This document shows positions 37,429-47,195 of a stretch of DNA of 64,000 nt, piece after piece (within the stretch, counting starts at the first letter, position 1; every line of letters begins with the position of its first letter). The stretch is from positions 186,001-250,000 of the forward strand of contig FOLJ01000002.1 of the NCBI GenBank assembly GCA_900112325.1, written 5' to 3'. The position numbers and the translations under genes are program-made. The notes beneath the pieces were generated by a model that saw only the letters and a program-made list of their open reading frames with translations, was not told where the DNA came from and searched no databases. Source of the DNA: Micromonospora sediminimaris. Its GTDB lineage: Bacteria > Actinomycetota > Actinomycetes > Mycobacteriales > Micromonosporaceae.

Positions 37429-38427
37429 TCACTCCTCGGAGAGCCGACGCCCGGCGTCCCGGCAGGCCGCGAGCACCGCCCGGGCGTAGGCCGCGTCCGC
37501 CCCGGCCAGGCCGCAGGCGGGGGTCACCACCACCTGCTCGGCGAGCCGGCGGCGCGGAAACCCGAGCCGGTCCCATAGGGTGCGTACCCGGTCGGCGAGG
37601 TCGGCGGAGGTCGGCGGGCGACCGGTCGGCGTCGTCGGCGCGGCGCCGGCCAGCAGCCCGAACCCGGCGTCAAGCGCCTCGCCGAGCGGGTCGAGGTCGG
37701 TCAGCAGGCTCAGGTCGAGCGCGACACCGACCGCTCCGGTGGTGCGGAGCAGGTCCAGCGGCACGTGCGGGGCGCAGCAGTGCACCACGGTCGGCACCCC
37801 GACCGCCTCGATCACCGTACTCAGCAACGCACGGGCGTCGCCCGACTCCACCGCCCGGTAGGCACCGAGGCCGCTCTCGGTGGGGATCCGGCCGGCCAGC
37901 ACCGCCGGCAGGGACGGTTCGTCCAGTTGGAGCAGCACCGAAGCGCGCGGCAGCCGGCGGGTGACCGCCTCCACGTGGCCGCGTAGCCCCTCGGCGAGCG
38001 AGCCGGCGAGATCCCGCAGCGCGCCGGGGTCGCGCAGCATCCGACCGCCGATCGGCAGCTCGATCGAGGCGGCCAGGGTCAACGGGCCGGCAGCCTGGAT
38101 CTTGAGTGGGCCGGCGTACTCCTCGGCCTGCTCGGCGAGCTGGTCCAGGTCGCGCTCCATCAGGTCGCGGGCCCGACGCAGGTCACGGCCGGGACGCGGG
38201 GCCACCCGCCACCGCGCCGCGTACAGCTCGATCGGCAACTCCACAAGCAGACCGCCGGTACGCCCGATCACGTCGGCGCCTGGCCCACGGGCCGGCAGCT
38301 CCGGCAGATGGGGCAGGTCGGGTAGCTCACCGAGAACGATCCGCTGGGCCTCGGCGATGTCGGCCCCCGGCAACGATCCCAGCCCCGTCGCCGCACCCGC
38401 TCCCCATGGCAGCCCCTGATCACTCAC
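37429..38427 (-). CDS. MetE C-terminal-like / methionine synthase family protein
   Basis: 332 residues. It corresponds to the C-terminal barrel of cobalamin-independent methionine synthase (UROD/MetE-like fold), without the N-terminal half. Visible are TGLGSLPGADIAEAQRIVLG, the substrate-loop region LQLDEPSLPAVLAG, and candidate zinc ligands in VVHCCAPH and VVTPACGLAG. It transfers or binds methyl/thiol groups in related enzymes. In actinomycetes this short MetE-like gene often sits beside mnmA, as here; its reaction has not been settled to my knowledge. Confidence 0.82.
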   Translation of the reverse strand: MSDQGLPWGAGAATGLGSLPGADIAEAQRIVLGELPDLPHLPELPARGPGADVIGRTGGLLVELPIELYAARWRVAPRPGRDLRRARDLMERDLDQLAEQAEEYAGPLKIQAAGPLTLAASIELPIGGRMLRDPGALRDLAGSLAEGLRGHVEAVTRRLPRASVLLQLDEPSLPAVLAGRIPTESGLGAYRAVESGDARALLSTVIEAVGVPTVVHCCAPHVPLDLLRTTGAVGVALDLSLLTDLDPLGEALDAGFGLLAGAAPTTPTGRPPTSADLADRVRTLWDRLGFPRRRLAEQVVVTPACGLAGADAAYARAVLAACRDAGRRLSEE

Positions 38428-38464
38428 CGCCGCAGGGTACCTCCCGCGATCCTGGCCTCGCCGA

Positions 38465-38532
38465 GGTCACGGCTTGCGGTATGTCGGGCGATCACGGCGA
38501 CGGGAAGGCCCGACATACCGCAAGCCGTGACC
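38465..38532. repeat. Long intergenic palindrome C (25-bp perfect stem)
   Basis: Arms 38465-38489 (GGTCACGGCTTGCGGTATGT plus CGGGC) and 38508-38532 pair perfectly, with an 18-nt loop that itself contains GATCACGGCGA. It lies between mnmA and the MetE-like gene, both on the minus strand. It differs in sequence from A and B but shares their size and placement. Confidence 0.85.
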
Positions 38533-38577
38533 GATCCTCCACCGACGGGGCGACGGGGCGAGGGGGCGTTGGCGCGG

Positions 38578-39660
38578 TCAGTCGGTGATGGTGGCGGAGC
38601 CGAGGACGATGTCGCCGGCGGGGTCGGGGCGGTAGGCGACGATGGCCTGGCCGGCGGCGACGCCGCGCACCGGGTGGCGCAGGTCGGCGTGGAGGGTGTC
38701 GCCGGCCACCGTGACGGCGGCGGGCACCACCACGCCGTGGGCGCGTAGCTGGACCTCGCACTCGATCGGGCCGTCGGGTCGCGGCCCACCGGTCCAGACC
38801 GGGCGGGTGGCCCGGACCGTCGAGACCTCCAGCGCCTCGGCGGGGCCGACGGTGACGGTGTTCGTCTTCGGCGTGATGGAAAGCACGTAGCGGGGCCGGC
38901 CGTCCGGGGCCGGCCGGTCCAGGTGCAGACCGCGCCGCTGGCCAACGGTGTACGCGTACGCACCGGCGTGCTGCCCCACCACCGCACCGGTGGTGGCGTC
39001 GACCACGTCGCCGGGCGTCTCGCCGAGGCGCCCGGCCAGGAAGCCGCGGGTGTCACCGTCGGCGATGAAGCAGATGTCGTGCGAGTCCGGCTTGTCGGCG
39101 ACGGCGAGACCACGCTCGGCGGCCTCCTGTCGGACCTGCGCCTTGGTCGAGTCCCCCAGCGGGAAGATCGAGCGGTCCAACTGCTCGCGGGTGAGCACCG
39201 CCAGCACGTACGACTGGTCCTTGGCCGCGTCGACGCTGCGGCGCAGCAGGCCGTCGGGGCCGAGCCGGGCGTGATGACCAGTCACCACCGCGTCGAACCC
39301 CAGGGCCACCGCCCGGTCCAGCACCGCGGCGAACTTGATCTTCTCGTTGCAGCGCAGGCACGGGTTGGGGGTACGCCCCGCCGCGTACTCGGCGACGAAG
39401 TCGTCCACCACGTCGGCGTGGAAGCGGTCGGCCATGTCCCAGACGTAGAACGGGATGCCGAGCACGTCGGCGGCCCGCCGGGCGTCCCGCGAGTCTTCCA
39501 GGGTGCAGCAGCCCCGGGCACCTGTGCGGTAGGTCTGCGGGTTGCGGGCCAACGCCAGGTGCACGCCGGTCACGTCATGCCCGGCCTGCACCGCCCGCGC
39601 CGCCGCCACGGCGGAATCCACGCCGCCGGACATCGCCGCCAACACCCTCACCCGGACCAC
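38578..39660 (-). CDS. mnmA: tRNA 2-thiouridylase
   Basis: Up to 360 residues; GTG at 39660, with an in-frame GTG at 39651 that fits the ribosome site aggga better. MnmA adenylates and thiolates U34 of Lys, Glu and Gln tRNAs. The PP-loop is [13 protein letters not shown] (~8-20). The two catalytic cysteines are in [13 protein letters not shown] (~100) and [11 protein letters not shown] (~195). It takes sulfur from the cysteine desulfurase encoded 40 bp upstream on the same strand, a standard pairing. Confidence 0.96.
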   Translation of the reverse strand: MVRVRVLAAMSGGVDSAVAAARAVQAGHDVTGVHLALARNPQTYRTGARGCCTLEDSRDARRAADVLGIPFYVWDMADRFHADVVDDFVAEYAAGRTPNPCLRCNEKIKFAAVLDRAVALGFDAVVTGHHARLGPDGLLRRSVDAAKDQSYVLAVLTREQLDRSIFPLGDSTKAQVRQEAAERGLAVADKPDSHDICFIADGDTRGFLAGRLGETPGDVVDATTGAVVGQHAGAYAYTVGQRRGLHLDRPAPDGRPRYVLSITPKTNTVTVGPAEALEVSTVRATRPVWTGGPRPDGPIECEVQLRAHGVVVPAAVTVAGDTLHADLRHPVRGVAAGQAIVAYRPDPAGDIVLGSATITD

Positions 39661-39700
39661 TCTCCCTTCCCACCGAGCCTATCTCCGCCCGCCACCGGGA

Positions 39701-40876
39701 TCAGCGGGGCGTACGCGGGGCCGCCGCCCGCCGGGCCCGTTCCACGGCCCCCGGGAGAGCGGCGATGAGCGCGTCGATGTCCTCGGTGGTGCTGGTGTGG
39801 CCGAGGGAGAACCGCAGCGACGAGCGGGCCCGGTCGTCGTCCGCACCCATCGCCAGCAGCACGTGGGAGGGCTGTGCCACCCCGGCCGAGCAGGCCGAGC
39901 CGGTCGAGCAGGCGATGCCCTGGGCGTCCAGCAGGAGCAGCAGCGCGTCCCCCTCGCAACCGGGGAAGGAGAAGTGCGCGTTGCCGGGCAGCCGGTCGGT
40001 CGGGTCGCCGTTGAAGACCACCTCGGGGACCGCTTGGCGGACCCGCCCCACCAGGTCGTCGCGGAGCGCGGCCAGCCCGGCCGCGTACTCCTGCTGGCCC
40101 TTGACGGCCGCTTCGACGGCGACCGCGAAGGCGACGATGCCGGCCGCGTCGAGGGTGCCGGAACGGACGTCCCGCTCCTGCCCCCCGCCGTGCAGCAGGG
40201 GTACCGCCGGCACGTCCCGGCCCAGCAGCAACGCGCCGACCCCGACCGGGCCGCCGAGCTTGTGACCGGTCACGGTGAGCGCGGCGACGCCGCTGGCGGC
40301 GAAGTCGACAGGCACCTGACCGACCGCCTGGATGGCGTCGGTGTGGAACGGCACGCCGTACTCGGCGGCCACGGCGGCCAACTCGCCGATCCGCTGGACG
40401 GTGCCGACCTCGTTGTTGGCCCACATGGCGGTGACCAGCGCCGCCCGGTCGCCGTGTTCGGCCAGCTCGGCGCGGAGCGCGTCGGGGTGCAGCCGCCCGG
40501 CCCCGTCGACGGGCAGCCAGCCCACCTCGGCGCCCTCGTGCCGGTCCAGCCACTCCACCGCGTCGAGGACGGCGTGGTGTTCGACGGCACTGGAGATCAC
40601 CCGGCGCCGCCCGGCGTCGGCAGCCCGGCACGCCCAGAAGATGCCCTTCACCGCGAGGTTGTCACTCTCGGTGCCCCCACCAGTGAAGATCACCTCGGAC
40701 GGCCGGGCACCCAGCGCGGCGGCCACCCGCTCCCGCGACTCCTCCACCCGGCGACGGGCGCGCCGGCCGGACGCGTGCAGAGAAGACGCGTTGCCGACCT
40801 CGCGGGCGGTCGCGACGTACGCCTCCAATGCCTCGTCGAGCATCGGAGTGGTCGCGGCATGATCCAGGTAAGCCAT
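39701..40876 (-). CDS. Cysteine desulfurase (NifS/IscS family)
   Basis: 391 residues from the ATG at 40876. PLP enzyme that moves sulfur from cysteine to a persulfide for tRNA thiolation and perhaps Fe-S assembly. The motifs include [40 protein letters not shown], the PLP His in SAVEHHAV, Asp in [10 protein letters not shown], the PLP Lys in [11 protein letters not shown] (~200) and the catalytic Cys in STGSACSAG (~325), on a short IscS-type loop. Upstream of mnmA in the same direction. Confidence 0.94.
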   Translation of the reverse strand: MAYLDHAATTPMLDEALEAYVATAREVGNASSLHASGRRARRRVEESRERVAAALGARPSEVIFTGGGTESDNLAVKGIFWACRAADAGRRRVISSAVEHHAVLDAVEWLDRHEGAEVGWLPVDGAGRLHPDALRAELAEHGDRAALVTAMWANNEVGTVQRIGELAAVAAEYGVPFHTDAIQAVGQVPVDFAASGVAALTVTGHKLGGPVGVGALLLGRDVPAVPLLHGGGQERDVRSGTLDAAGIVAFAVAVEAAVKGQQEYAAGLAALRDDLVGRVRQAVPEVVFNGDPTDRLPGNAHFSFPGCEGDALLLLLDAQGIACSTGSACSAGVAQPSHVLLAMGADDDRARSSLRFSLGHTSTTEDIDALIAALPGAVERARRAAAPRTPR

Positions 40877-40936
40877 CACAGTTCAGCCTAACGACCACTC
40901 CGATGCCGACCGCAGACCGGATTACCTGGCGGGACG

Positions 40937-41587
40937 TCAGACCGGTGCGGCGGTCACCACGATGTTGTCCCGGTAGCGGCGGGCGTCGGCGTCGAAGGGC
41001 CCACCACAGGTGATCAGCGTCAGCCGGGGACGCCCGTCGCGGGCGAAGTACCGCTCCAGCGGAATCTTCGTCTTGTCGTACTCCTCCCGGGCCACCACCC
41101 GGTAGGTCCGCTCGGTCCCGTCTTCACCGGTGGCCGTCACGGTGTCGCCAGGTGCCAGTTCCCGTAGCCGGTAGAAGGCGCCCTTGCCCTGTTCGGCGCT
41201 GTCGACGTGTCCGGCGATCACCACCGAGCCGGACTCGGCCTCCAGTCCGGGGCCGTAGCGGTACCAGCCGATCTCATCGATGCTGGGCGGCACGTCGAAC
41301 TCCCGGGTGCGCTCGTCGACCCCGACCGGGTCGACCCGCGCGGTGACCCCGATCGCGGGAATGCGCAGCCGGACCGGACGCACCGGTTCGGCGTCGTCGG
41401 GCAGCGCGCCCGGGACCACCGCCACGGCGGGTCCGGTGCTCGACGGCGTGGGGCTGGCCAGGGCGGCGGCCTGCTCGGCACCGACGTCCCCCGCCGGCCT
41501 GGACACCACCGCCACCACCGCCGCCACGGCGAGCGCGGCGGCGCCGGCGGCAACCGCCGCCAGCGCCCCGCGGTTGACGACGGTCAC
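40937..41587 (-). CDS. Class E/F-type sortase
   Basis: 216 residues from a GTG at 41587 that overlaps the DUF4397 stop (GTGA). A short N-terminus and a membrane helix (LAAVAAGAAALAVAAVVAVV) are followed by an Ala/Pro linker and the sortase barrel. The catalytic triad can be placed: His in VVIAGHVDSAE, Cys in LTLITCGGPFD and Arg in RRYRDNIVV. The enzyme cuts a sorting signal and transfers the protein outside. Coupled translation with the DUF4397 gene makes that protein its likely substrate. Class letter is uncertain. Confidence 0.9.
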   Translation of the reverse strand: MTVVNRGALAAVAAGAAALAVAAVVAVVSRPAGDVGAEQAAALASPTPSSTGPAVAVVPGALPDDAEPVRPVRLRIPAIGVTARVDPVGVDERTREFDVPPSIDEIGWYRYGPGLEAESGSVVIAGHVDSAEQGKGAFYRLRELAPGDTVTATGEDGTERTYRVVAREEYDKTKIPLERYFARDGRPRLTLITCGGPFDADARRYRDNIVVTAAPV

Positions 41588-42414
41588 CGGCGACCCGACC
41601 GGACGACAGCCGCCCGCGCCCCGCCCGCGACCAGCAGCAGGATCCCGGTGCCCGCCAGGGCGTACCACCAGGTGCCGAGGCCGGTGTCGGCCTGCCCGCC
41701 GGTGCCGCTCGGCACCCCGGACGGCGCCGAGTGCAGGCCGTCGATGGTCTGCGCCACGACGGAGAGGTTCTCCGCCTCGGCGGAACCGATGGCGTAGACG
41801 ATCGTCGCCGTACCCTCCCGCAGGTTGAGGTCGGCCGGACCGATCACCACCGTGTCGGTGCCGGCGAGCACCACGTCCGCCGAGACACTGCCGGCGTCCA
41901 CGTCGCCCTTGGCCTCGTTCGGGTTGGTCAGGCCCTCGAAGACCGGGCTGCCGCCGGCCCGCACGTCCACGGCCGGTGCGGCGGCGGTGTGCCGGACGAT
42001 CAGCCGGGCCTTGCCGGCGTCGACCTTCGCGGTGTCGTTGACGAACGGGGTGATCGTGGGCTCGCCGTCGGCGTTGAGGTGGGCGGCGATGCTGATGTTC
42101 GCCCCACCGGGCACCTCGGCGTCGTCGGCGGTGAGGATGGCCTGCTCGATCGGCTCGCCCGGCTTGGTCAGGGCGAGGTCGTACTGCCCCTCGGGCAGGT
42201 CCAGCGGCCCGGCCACGTCACCGGGCTCGAAGTTCTCCAGGGTCTTCTCACCGTTGACGTAGACGTCGACCGGGGTGTCCGGGATGCCGTGCACGACGGA
42301 GACCTTCGAGTCGGCGGCGTACGCCGGGGTCGCCGTCGCGATGCCGGCGCCGACGAAGGTCAGCGCGGCGACCGCGCCACCCGCGGCGGCGCGGCGAAGG
42401 TACGCGAACTGCAT
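41584..42414 (-). CDS. DUF4397 surface protein with sortase-like C-terminal anchor
   Basis: 276 residues. A Sec signal peptide (RRAAAGGAVAALTFVGAGIA, cleavage near YAAD ~34) precedes two DUF4397 beta-sandwich units (SVVHGIPDTPVDVYVNG and RLIVRHTAAAPAVDVRAGG, covering ~36-220). The C-terminus has a Gly/Ser/Pro spacer, the motif GGQADTGLG, a hydrophobic helix (WWYALAGTGILLLVAGG) and a basic tail RAAVVRSGRR. This is the build of a sorting signal, but the motif is QADTG instead of LPXTG. It is the first gene of a two-gene unit with the sortase and is divergent from an ECF sigma gene. Confidence 0.88.
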   Translation of the reverse strand: MQFAYLRRAAAGGAVAALTFVGAGIATATPAYAADSKVSVVHGIPDTPVDVYVNGEKTLENFEPGDVAGPLDLPEGQYDLALTKPGEPIEQAILTADDAEVPGGANISIAAHLNADGEPTITPFVNDTAKVDAGKARLIVRHTAAAPAVDVRAGGSPVFEGLTNPNEAKGDVDAGSVSADVVLAGTDTVVIGPADLNLREGTATIVYAIGSAEAENLSVVAQTIDGLHSAPSGVPSGTGGQADTGLGTWWYALAGTGILLLVAGGARAAVVRSGRR

Positions 42415-42599
42415 GTCTGCCTCCTGGTGTTTCGTGGCACTTCGTCATGCTTGCTGTGCACCCCGAGTTACGCCGGCTCCGCGCCGCCCGGATGCGGGCC
42501 GCGGCGACTTTCTTTTTCCGGCCGCCAGCGCATCCGTCGGGCACCGCCCGGACGAAGAGAGGCCGAGGAGACGCTGGGCTGACAGAGGGGACGGCACCG

Positions 42600-43247
42600 G
42601 TGCGAGCTACAGTCGGGCATGCCCCCAACCAGGCGAACCGTCCCGTGACCGGGATCCGGCAGCAGCCGGGCACACCCGAGGACGAGCTGGCCCGCCGCTT
42701 CCGGGCCGGCGACGAACTGGCGCTGCGTGAGGCGTACGACCGTTACGGTCGGGCCGTTCTCCACCTGGCCACCAGCACGCTTGTGAACCGCAGCGACGCG
42801 GAGGACGCGACGCAGGCCACGTTCGTCGCCGCCTGGCTCGGCCGGGAGACCTTCGATCCCGCGAAGGGCTCACTTGTCGGCTGGCTGCTGGGCATCGGCC
42901 GGCGCAAGGTGATCGACCGGCTCCGGTCCGCCGCCCGCGAGAACCGGGTGGTCGAGACCGTACGCCAACTGCCCGAGCCGGCACCCGCCGGCAGTGACCC
43001 GGACACCGTGGTCGACCGGCTGGTGGTGGCCGACGAACTGGCGCGGCTGCCGGACGAGCAGCGGCGCATGCTGGAATTGGCCTTCTTCGACGACCTGACC
43101 CACCAGCAGATCGCGACAGTGACCGGGGTGCCGCTCGGCACGGTCAAGAGTCACATCCGGCGGGGCATGGCGAGTCTGAAACGCAGATGGGAGGTGGACG
43201 GTGCAACACCTGGAGCACGACCGGCTGGTATTTCTGGCGCTCGGTGA
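42600..43247 (+). CDS. ECF RNA polymerase sigma factor
   Basis: About 215 residues; GTG at 42600 has the better ribosome site (agggga), with GTG at 42645 as an alternative. Region 2 is DELARRFRAGDELALREAYD to ATFVAAWLGRETFDP with WLLGIGRRKVIDRLR; region 4 is RMLELAFFDDLTHQQIATVT followed by VPLGTVKSHIRRGMASLKRR. It overlaps the anti-sigma gene by 47 bp. The divergent DUF4397-sortase unit may be a target. The gene resembles SigK/SigL-type factors controlled by RskA-like proteins. Confidence 0.92.
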   Translation: MRATVGHAPNQANRPVTGIRQQPGTPEDELARRFRAGDELALREAYDRYGRAVLHLATSTLVNRSDAEDATQATFVAAWLGRETFDPAKGSLVGWLLGIGRRKVIDRLRSAARENRVVETVRQLPEPAPAGSDPDTVVDRLVVADELARLPDEQRRMLELAFFDDLTHQQIATVTGVPLGTVKSHIRRGMASLKRRWEVDGATPGARPAGISGAR

Positions 43248-43956
43248 GAGTGAGGTGGACACCTCCGACCGCACCCACCTCGACGCCTGCCCGCACTGCC
43301 GGGCGGAGTTGGAGAGCCTGCGCCATGTCGCCGGCCTCGGCGCCGCCAGTCAGGAGCTGCGCGAGCTGCCCGACCCGCCGGAACATGTCTGGCAGGGCAT
43401 CATGGCCGAGATCACGGCGGCGAAGGAACTGCCCCGGCTCGCCGCCGACCGGCCACGGCCGGACCCGGCCGACGCGGTCACCACCGACACTCCGCCCGGC
43501 CCGCGCCGGTCGCGGCGCGGGCGCTGGTCACGGCTCGCCACCACGGCGATCACGGCGGTCGCCGCCGCCACCGTCGGCGTGGTCGGCACCGCCGCCCTGC
43601 TGCGCGACGGTACGCCCGCCGAGCCGACCGTGGTGGCCAGCGCTCCGCTGGCGGCGTACGGGTCGACTCCACCGGCGGCCCGGGGCGACGCCCGGGTGCT
43701 GGGCACCGGCGAGTTGCACCTGCACGTGGCGAATCTCCCGGCCGTACCGGGGTACTACGAGGTCTGGCTCATCAACCCGCAGAACATGGAGATGTTCTCG
43801 GTCGGCGTGCTCGGCGACGGCTCTGACGTGCTGCTGCCGCTGCCGCCGAACGTCGACCTGGGGCAGTACTCGGTCGTCGACGTCTCGGCCGAGCAGTTCG
43901 ACAACAACACCGACCACTCCGGCGACAGCCTGTTGCGGGGCTCCCTGACGGGCTGA
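43201..43956 (+). CDS. Zinc-binding anti-sigma factor (RskA type)
   Basis: 251 residues, GTG at 43201, overlapping the sigma gene. The N-terminal anti-sigma domain has the ZAS motif HLDACPHC (His-x3-Cys-x2-Cys, ~28-35) that binds zinc and clamps region 2/4 of the sigma factor. A membrane helix ([21 protein letters not shown], ~107-130) leads to an outside RskA C-terminal domain ([45 protein letters not shown]). Release of the sigma factor would follow intramembrane cleavage. The stop lies inside a strong hairpin. Confidence 0.92.
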   Translation: MQHLEHDRLVFLALGESEVDTSDRTHLDACPHCRAELESLRHVAGLGAASQELRELPDPPEHVWQGIMAEITAAKELPRLAADRPRPDPADAVTTDTPPGPRRSRRGRWSRLATTAITAVAAATVGVVGTAALLRDGTPAEPTVVASAPLAAYGSTPPAARGDARVLGTGELHLHVANLPAVPGYYEVWLINPQNMEMFSVGVLGDGSDVLLPLPPNVDLGQYSVVDVSAEQFDNNTDHSGDSLLRGSLTG

Positions 43957-43994
43957 TCGGCGGGCCGGTCCAGCTCCCCGGCCCGCCGATCAGC
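43952..43994. terminator. Bidirectional terminator hairpin overlapping the anti-sigma stop
   Basis: Perfect 17-bp stem GCTGATCGGCGGGCCGG / CCGGCCCGCCGATCAGC with a 9-nt loop. It includes the stop codon at 43954-43956 and stands between convergent anti-sigma and etfA genes. Confidence 0.75.
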
Positions 43995-44061
43995 TCCCTC
44001 GTACCACCGACGCGACACAGCCGCCGCCCGGGAATCCGGACGGCGGCTGCTCGCGTACGAC

Positions 44062-45021
44062 TCACTTGCGCTTGCGGATCTCCTCGGCGGCCTGCGGGAC
44101 GATCTTGAACAGGTCGCCGACCACGCCGAAGTCGGCCAGCTCGAAGATCGGCGCCTCGCCGTCCTTGTTGACCGCGACGATGGTCTTCGAGGTCTGCATG
44201 CCGGCCCGGTGCTGGATCGCGCCGGAGATGCCAAGCGCGATGTAGAGCTGCGGAGAGACGGTCTTGCCGGTCTGACCCACCTGGAACTGGTGCGGGTAGA
44301 AGCCGGAGTCGACCGCGGCCCGGGAGGCGCCGACGGCGCCGCCGAGCAGGTCGGCCAGTTCCTCGACCAGCTTGAAGTTGTCCGCGTTACCGACACCACG
44401 GCCGCCGGAGACGACCACGCCGGCCTCGGTCAGCTCGGGGCGGGAACCCTTCTGCTCGGCCACCCGGTCGACGACCTTGGCCAGCTTGTCGCTGTCGGTG
44501 ACGGCGACGGTGAGCTGCTCGACCGCGGCAGTGGCCGCGGCCGGCGTCGGGTTCACCGAGTTCGGCCGGACGGTGACCAGCGGCAGGCCCCGGGTGACCT
44601 TGGACTTCACGATCGTCGACCCGGCGAAGGCCACCTGGGTGGCGGTGCCGTCGGCGGCCAGGCCCACCACGTCGGTCAGGATGCCGTTGTCCAGCTTGAC
44701 CGCCAGCCGGGCGGCGATCTCCTTGCCTTCCTGCGAGGAGGCGAGCAGCACGGCGGCCGGCTGCACCCGCTTGACCAGATCGGCGACCACTGTGGCCTTC
44801 GGCGCCACCAGGTAGCCGTCGATCTCGTCACCCTCGGCCGCGTAGATCTTCTCCGCGCCGTACTCGCCCAGCTTGCCCGCGAGCGCCTCGGCGGCACCGG
44901 CGCCGCCGAGCACCACCGCCGACGGTGAGCCCAGCTCACGGGCGAGGGTGAGCATCTCCAGGGTGACCTTCTTGACGCCGAACTCCGCGGTGGCTTCGAC
45001 GACGACGAGAACCTCAGACAT
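44062..45021 (-). CDS. etfA: Electron transfer flavoprotein alpha subunit
   Basis: 319 residues from the ATG at 45021 ([19 protein letters not shown]). The C-terminal FAD-binding part is unmistakable: [61 protein letters not shown] and [22 protein letters not shown]. It passes electrons from acyl-CoA dehydrogenases to the quinone pool together with EtfB. It follows etfB by 12 bp on the same strand. Confidence 0.96.
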   Translation of the reverse strand: MSEVLVVVEATAEFGVKKVTLEMLTLARELGSPSAVVLGGAGAAEALAGKLGEYGAEKIYAAEGDEIDGYLVAPKATVVADLVKRVQPAAVLLASSQEGKEIAARLAVKLDNGILTDVVGLAADGTATQVAFAGSTIVKSKVTRGLPLVTVRPNSVNPTPAAATAAVEQLTVAVTDSDKLAKVVDRVAEQKGSRPELTEAGVVVSGGRGVGNADNFKLVEELADLLGGAVGASRAAVDSGFYPHQFQVGQTGKTVSPQLYIALGISGAIQHRAGMQTSKTIVAVNKDGEAPIFELADFGVVGDLFKIVPQAAEEIRKRK

Positions 45022-45033
45022 GTCCCACACCCC

Positions 45034-45813
45034 TCACACGAACTTCTCGGTGGCGAGGAACTCGACGAGCTGCGTGCCGCCGGAGCCCTCATCGGTGACC
45101 TTGACGCCACCCGAACGAGGCGGACGCTTGCTGTGCTCGACCACGGCGCTTGTCGCCCCGTCGAAGCCGACCTCGTTCGCGGCCACACCCAGGTCGGCCA
45201 GGGAGAGCGTCTGCACCGGCTTCTTCTTCGCGGCCATGATGCCCTTGAAGGAGGGGTACCGGGGCTCGTTGATCGTGTCCCACACGGAGACGATGGCCGG
45301 GGTCGAGGCGGTGACCACCTCGTAGCCCTCCTCGGTCTGCCGCTCCACCGTCAGCGTGGCCCCGTCGACCGTGAGCTTGCGGGCACCGGTCAGCGCCGCG
45401 ATGCCCAGCCGCTCGGCGAGCATGTGCGGCATCACCTGCACCCGCCCGTCGGTCGACTCCGAGCCGCAGAGCACCAGGTCGGCGTTGAGCTGCCCCAGCG
45501 CGGCGGCCAGCACCTTCGACGTGGCGACGGCGCAGGAGCCGTGCAGGGCATCGTCCACCACGTGCACCGCCTTGTCCGGGCCCATCGACAGCGCCTTACG
45601 GATCGACTCGGTCGCCCGGTCCGGACCCATGGTCAGGATCGTCACCTCGCCGCCGTGCGCCTCCTTGATCTTCAACGCCTCCTCGATGGCGTACTCGTCC
45701 ATCTCGTTGATGACGTTGTTCGCCGAACCGCGGTCGACAGTGTTGTCGTCAGTACGCAGGTTGCGGTCCGCGCCCGAATCAGGCACCTGCTTGACGAGTA
45801 CGACGATGTTCAT
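45034..45813 (-). CDS. etfB: Electron transfer flavoprotein beta subunit
   Basis: 259 residues starting MNIVVLVKQVPDS. The AMP-binding and family motifs are present: VINEMDEYAIEEALKIKEAH, GPDRATESIRKALSMG, VLCGSESTDGRVQVMPHMLA, and PRYPSFKGIMAAKKKPV near 200. It is the first gene of etfBA. A 12-bp palindrome lies 45 bp upstream of the start. Confidence 0.96.
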   Translation of the reverse strand: MNIVVLVKQVPDSGADRNLRTDDNTVDRGSANNVINEMDEYAIEEALKIKEAHGGEVTILTMGPDRATESIRKALSMGPDKAVHVVDDALHGSCAVATSKVLAAALGQLNADLVLCGSESTDGRVQVMPHMLAERLGIAALTGARKLTVDGATLTVERQTEEGYEVVTASTPAIVSVWDTINEPRYPSFKGIMAAKKKPVQTLSLADLGVAANEVGFDGATSAVVEHSKRPPRSGGVKVTDEGSGGTQLVEFLATEKFV

Positions 45814-45857
45814 CGCGCTTCGACGACCCTCCTGCTGTGGTTATGTGATCTTTTCGC

Positions 45858-45869
45858 CCCAGATCTGGG
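45858..45869. promoter_or_regulatory. 12-bp palindrome upstream of etfBA
   Basis: CCCAGATCTGGG is perfectly palindromic and lies 45 bp upstream of the etfB ATG, flanked by a T-rich stretch (gatctttt). It could be an operator, but no regulator gene is adjacent. Confidence 0.3.
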
Positions 45870-45937
45870 CGCAGCCTCGCGCGTGCGGTGCCGTCCGGTC
45901 AACCATGGGCTGTTGTGCAGTTGCCCACGGCGTCATG

Positions 45938-46354
45938 TTACCTGTCAGTAGCATCTGCGCCCAGCACGCCCCTGATGCGTTCGATCACCTCGGCCTCGGC
46001 CGGACTCACGCCGTCGTGGGCGCGGGCCGTGCGATCGGCCGCGGCCAGCACCACCGCCCGGTAGACCGGGACGTCCTGCGGGACCTTCTCGGCCAGGATC
46101 TCGACGCCCCGGCGCAGCGCCGGCAGCACCACCGACTCCACCTCCAGCGCCGAATCGCGCGGCAGTTTCGGCAGCGGCCCGCTGGTCAACGCCTCCTTCA
46201 CCACGCCACTGGCGTCGGCCATCGCCCCGGAGGCCGCGAAGCTCTCCCGGAACAGCGCGATCACCCCCGGGTCGGCGTTCGAGACCATGAGCACCGCACC
46301 GAAGGCACCCGTCTTCAGGGTCATCTTCTCGTCGTCCGTCAGCCGCTGGCTCAT
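45938..46354 (-). CDS. Conserved-looking hypothetical protein
   Basis: 138 residues from the ATG at 46354, 2 bp after the GNAT stop. Predicted all-helical and soluble: RLTDDEKMTLKTGAFGAVLM, FRESFAASGAMADASGVVKE, ESVVLPALRRGVEILAEKVP, ending SPAEAEVIERIRGVLGADAT. The even spread of helices and G/C-rich third positions support a real gene. No family was recognised. It follows the GNAT gene closely and probably shares its transcript. Confidence 0.8.
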   Translation of the reverse strand: MSQRLTDDEKMTLKTGAFGAVLMVSNADPGVIALFRESFAASGAMADASGVVKEALTSGPLPKLPRDSALEVESVVLPALRRGVEILAEKVPQDVPVYRAVVLAAADRTARAHDGVSPAEAEVIERIRGVLGADATDR

Positions 46355-46356
46355 GA

Positions 46357-47154
46357 TCACGGAGTGTAGACGTAGGGCGTGGTGGTGGTGACCGGGACAA
46401 GCCCGAGCCGCTCCAACACCGGGCGACTCTCGTCCGACGCGTCGACCTGCACCAACGTCCGGCCACGCGCCCCGGCCAGCCGCGCCCGGTAGGTGACCAA
46501 CGCACGGTAGATGCCCTTGCGTCGCCACTGCGGCAGCGTCGAGCCGCCCCAGAGTGTGGCGAACGTGCTGTCGGCCGGGTACCGCACCCAACCGGCGCTG
46601 ACCATCGTCTCGCCCGCCTCGGCCACCACGACCGTGACCGCCTGCGGACCGGTGCCGATCTCCCGTGCCAGCGCGTCGGCCAGTTCGGACAGGTCACGCC
46701 CCCACACCTGCGACTTCAGCTCCGCGATCCGGTCCAGGTCCGCGCGCCCGGTCACCTCCCGCAGGCGTACGCCCTCGGGCGTCACCGGCAGCGCGGAGGC
46801 CAGCGGAGCGACCGGGCCGACCACCACGGTCTCCTGCTCCTCCGGCACAAATCCGGCGGCGCGCAACCGCTGCGGCAGGTCGGCCGGCTCGTCATGACCG
46901 TGCAGCTTCCACTCGACCGGCTCACCCCGCTCGCGGAACACCGCAACCTGCCGGGCGATCAGCTCGTCGAGCGCGACGCCGGCCAGCCCACCGAGGTCGC
47001 GGTAGGTCACCATGCCCCGCTGGTCCAGGCCCCGCACCCGGAACAACGGACCGTCGGTCTCCACCACGACGCCGTCGGGCACCGGGTCGGGTAGATCCGG
47101 CCGCAGCTGGGTGTCGTACGCCGCCCGCAGGGTGGTCGCGTCAAGATCCGTCAT
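46357..47154 (-). CDS. GNAT-family N-acetyltransferase
   Basis: 265 residues. The C-terminal half is the GNAT fold, with SAGWVRYPADSTFATLWGGS and the acetyl-CoA loop PQWRRKGIYRALVTYRARLA (~205-225), then a last strand VQVDASDESRPVLERLGLVP. The N-terminal ~110 residues look like a second, degenerate GNAT half. The acceptor is unknown. It is divergent from the DUF202 pair and coupled to the hypothetical gene downstream. Confidence 0.88.
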   Translation of the reverse strand: MTDLDATTLRAAYDTQLRPDLPDPVPDGVVVETDGPLFRVRGLDQRGMVTYRDLGGLAGVALDELIARQVAVFRERGEPVEWKLHGHDEPADLPQRLRAAGFVPEEQETVVVGPVAPLASALPVTPEGVRLREVTGRADLDRIAELKSQVWGRDLSELADALAREIGTGPQAVTVVVAEAGETMVSAGWVRYPADSTFATLWGGSTLPQWRRKGIYRALVTYRARLAGARGRTLVQVDASDESRPVLERLGLVPVTTTTPYVYTP

Positions 47155-47195
47155 GCCCCCAACCTATTCCCGCAGGAAACCGGATAATCACCACC

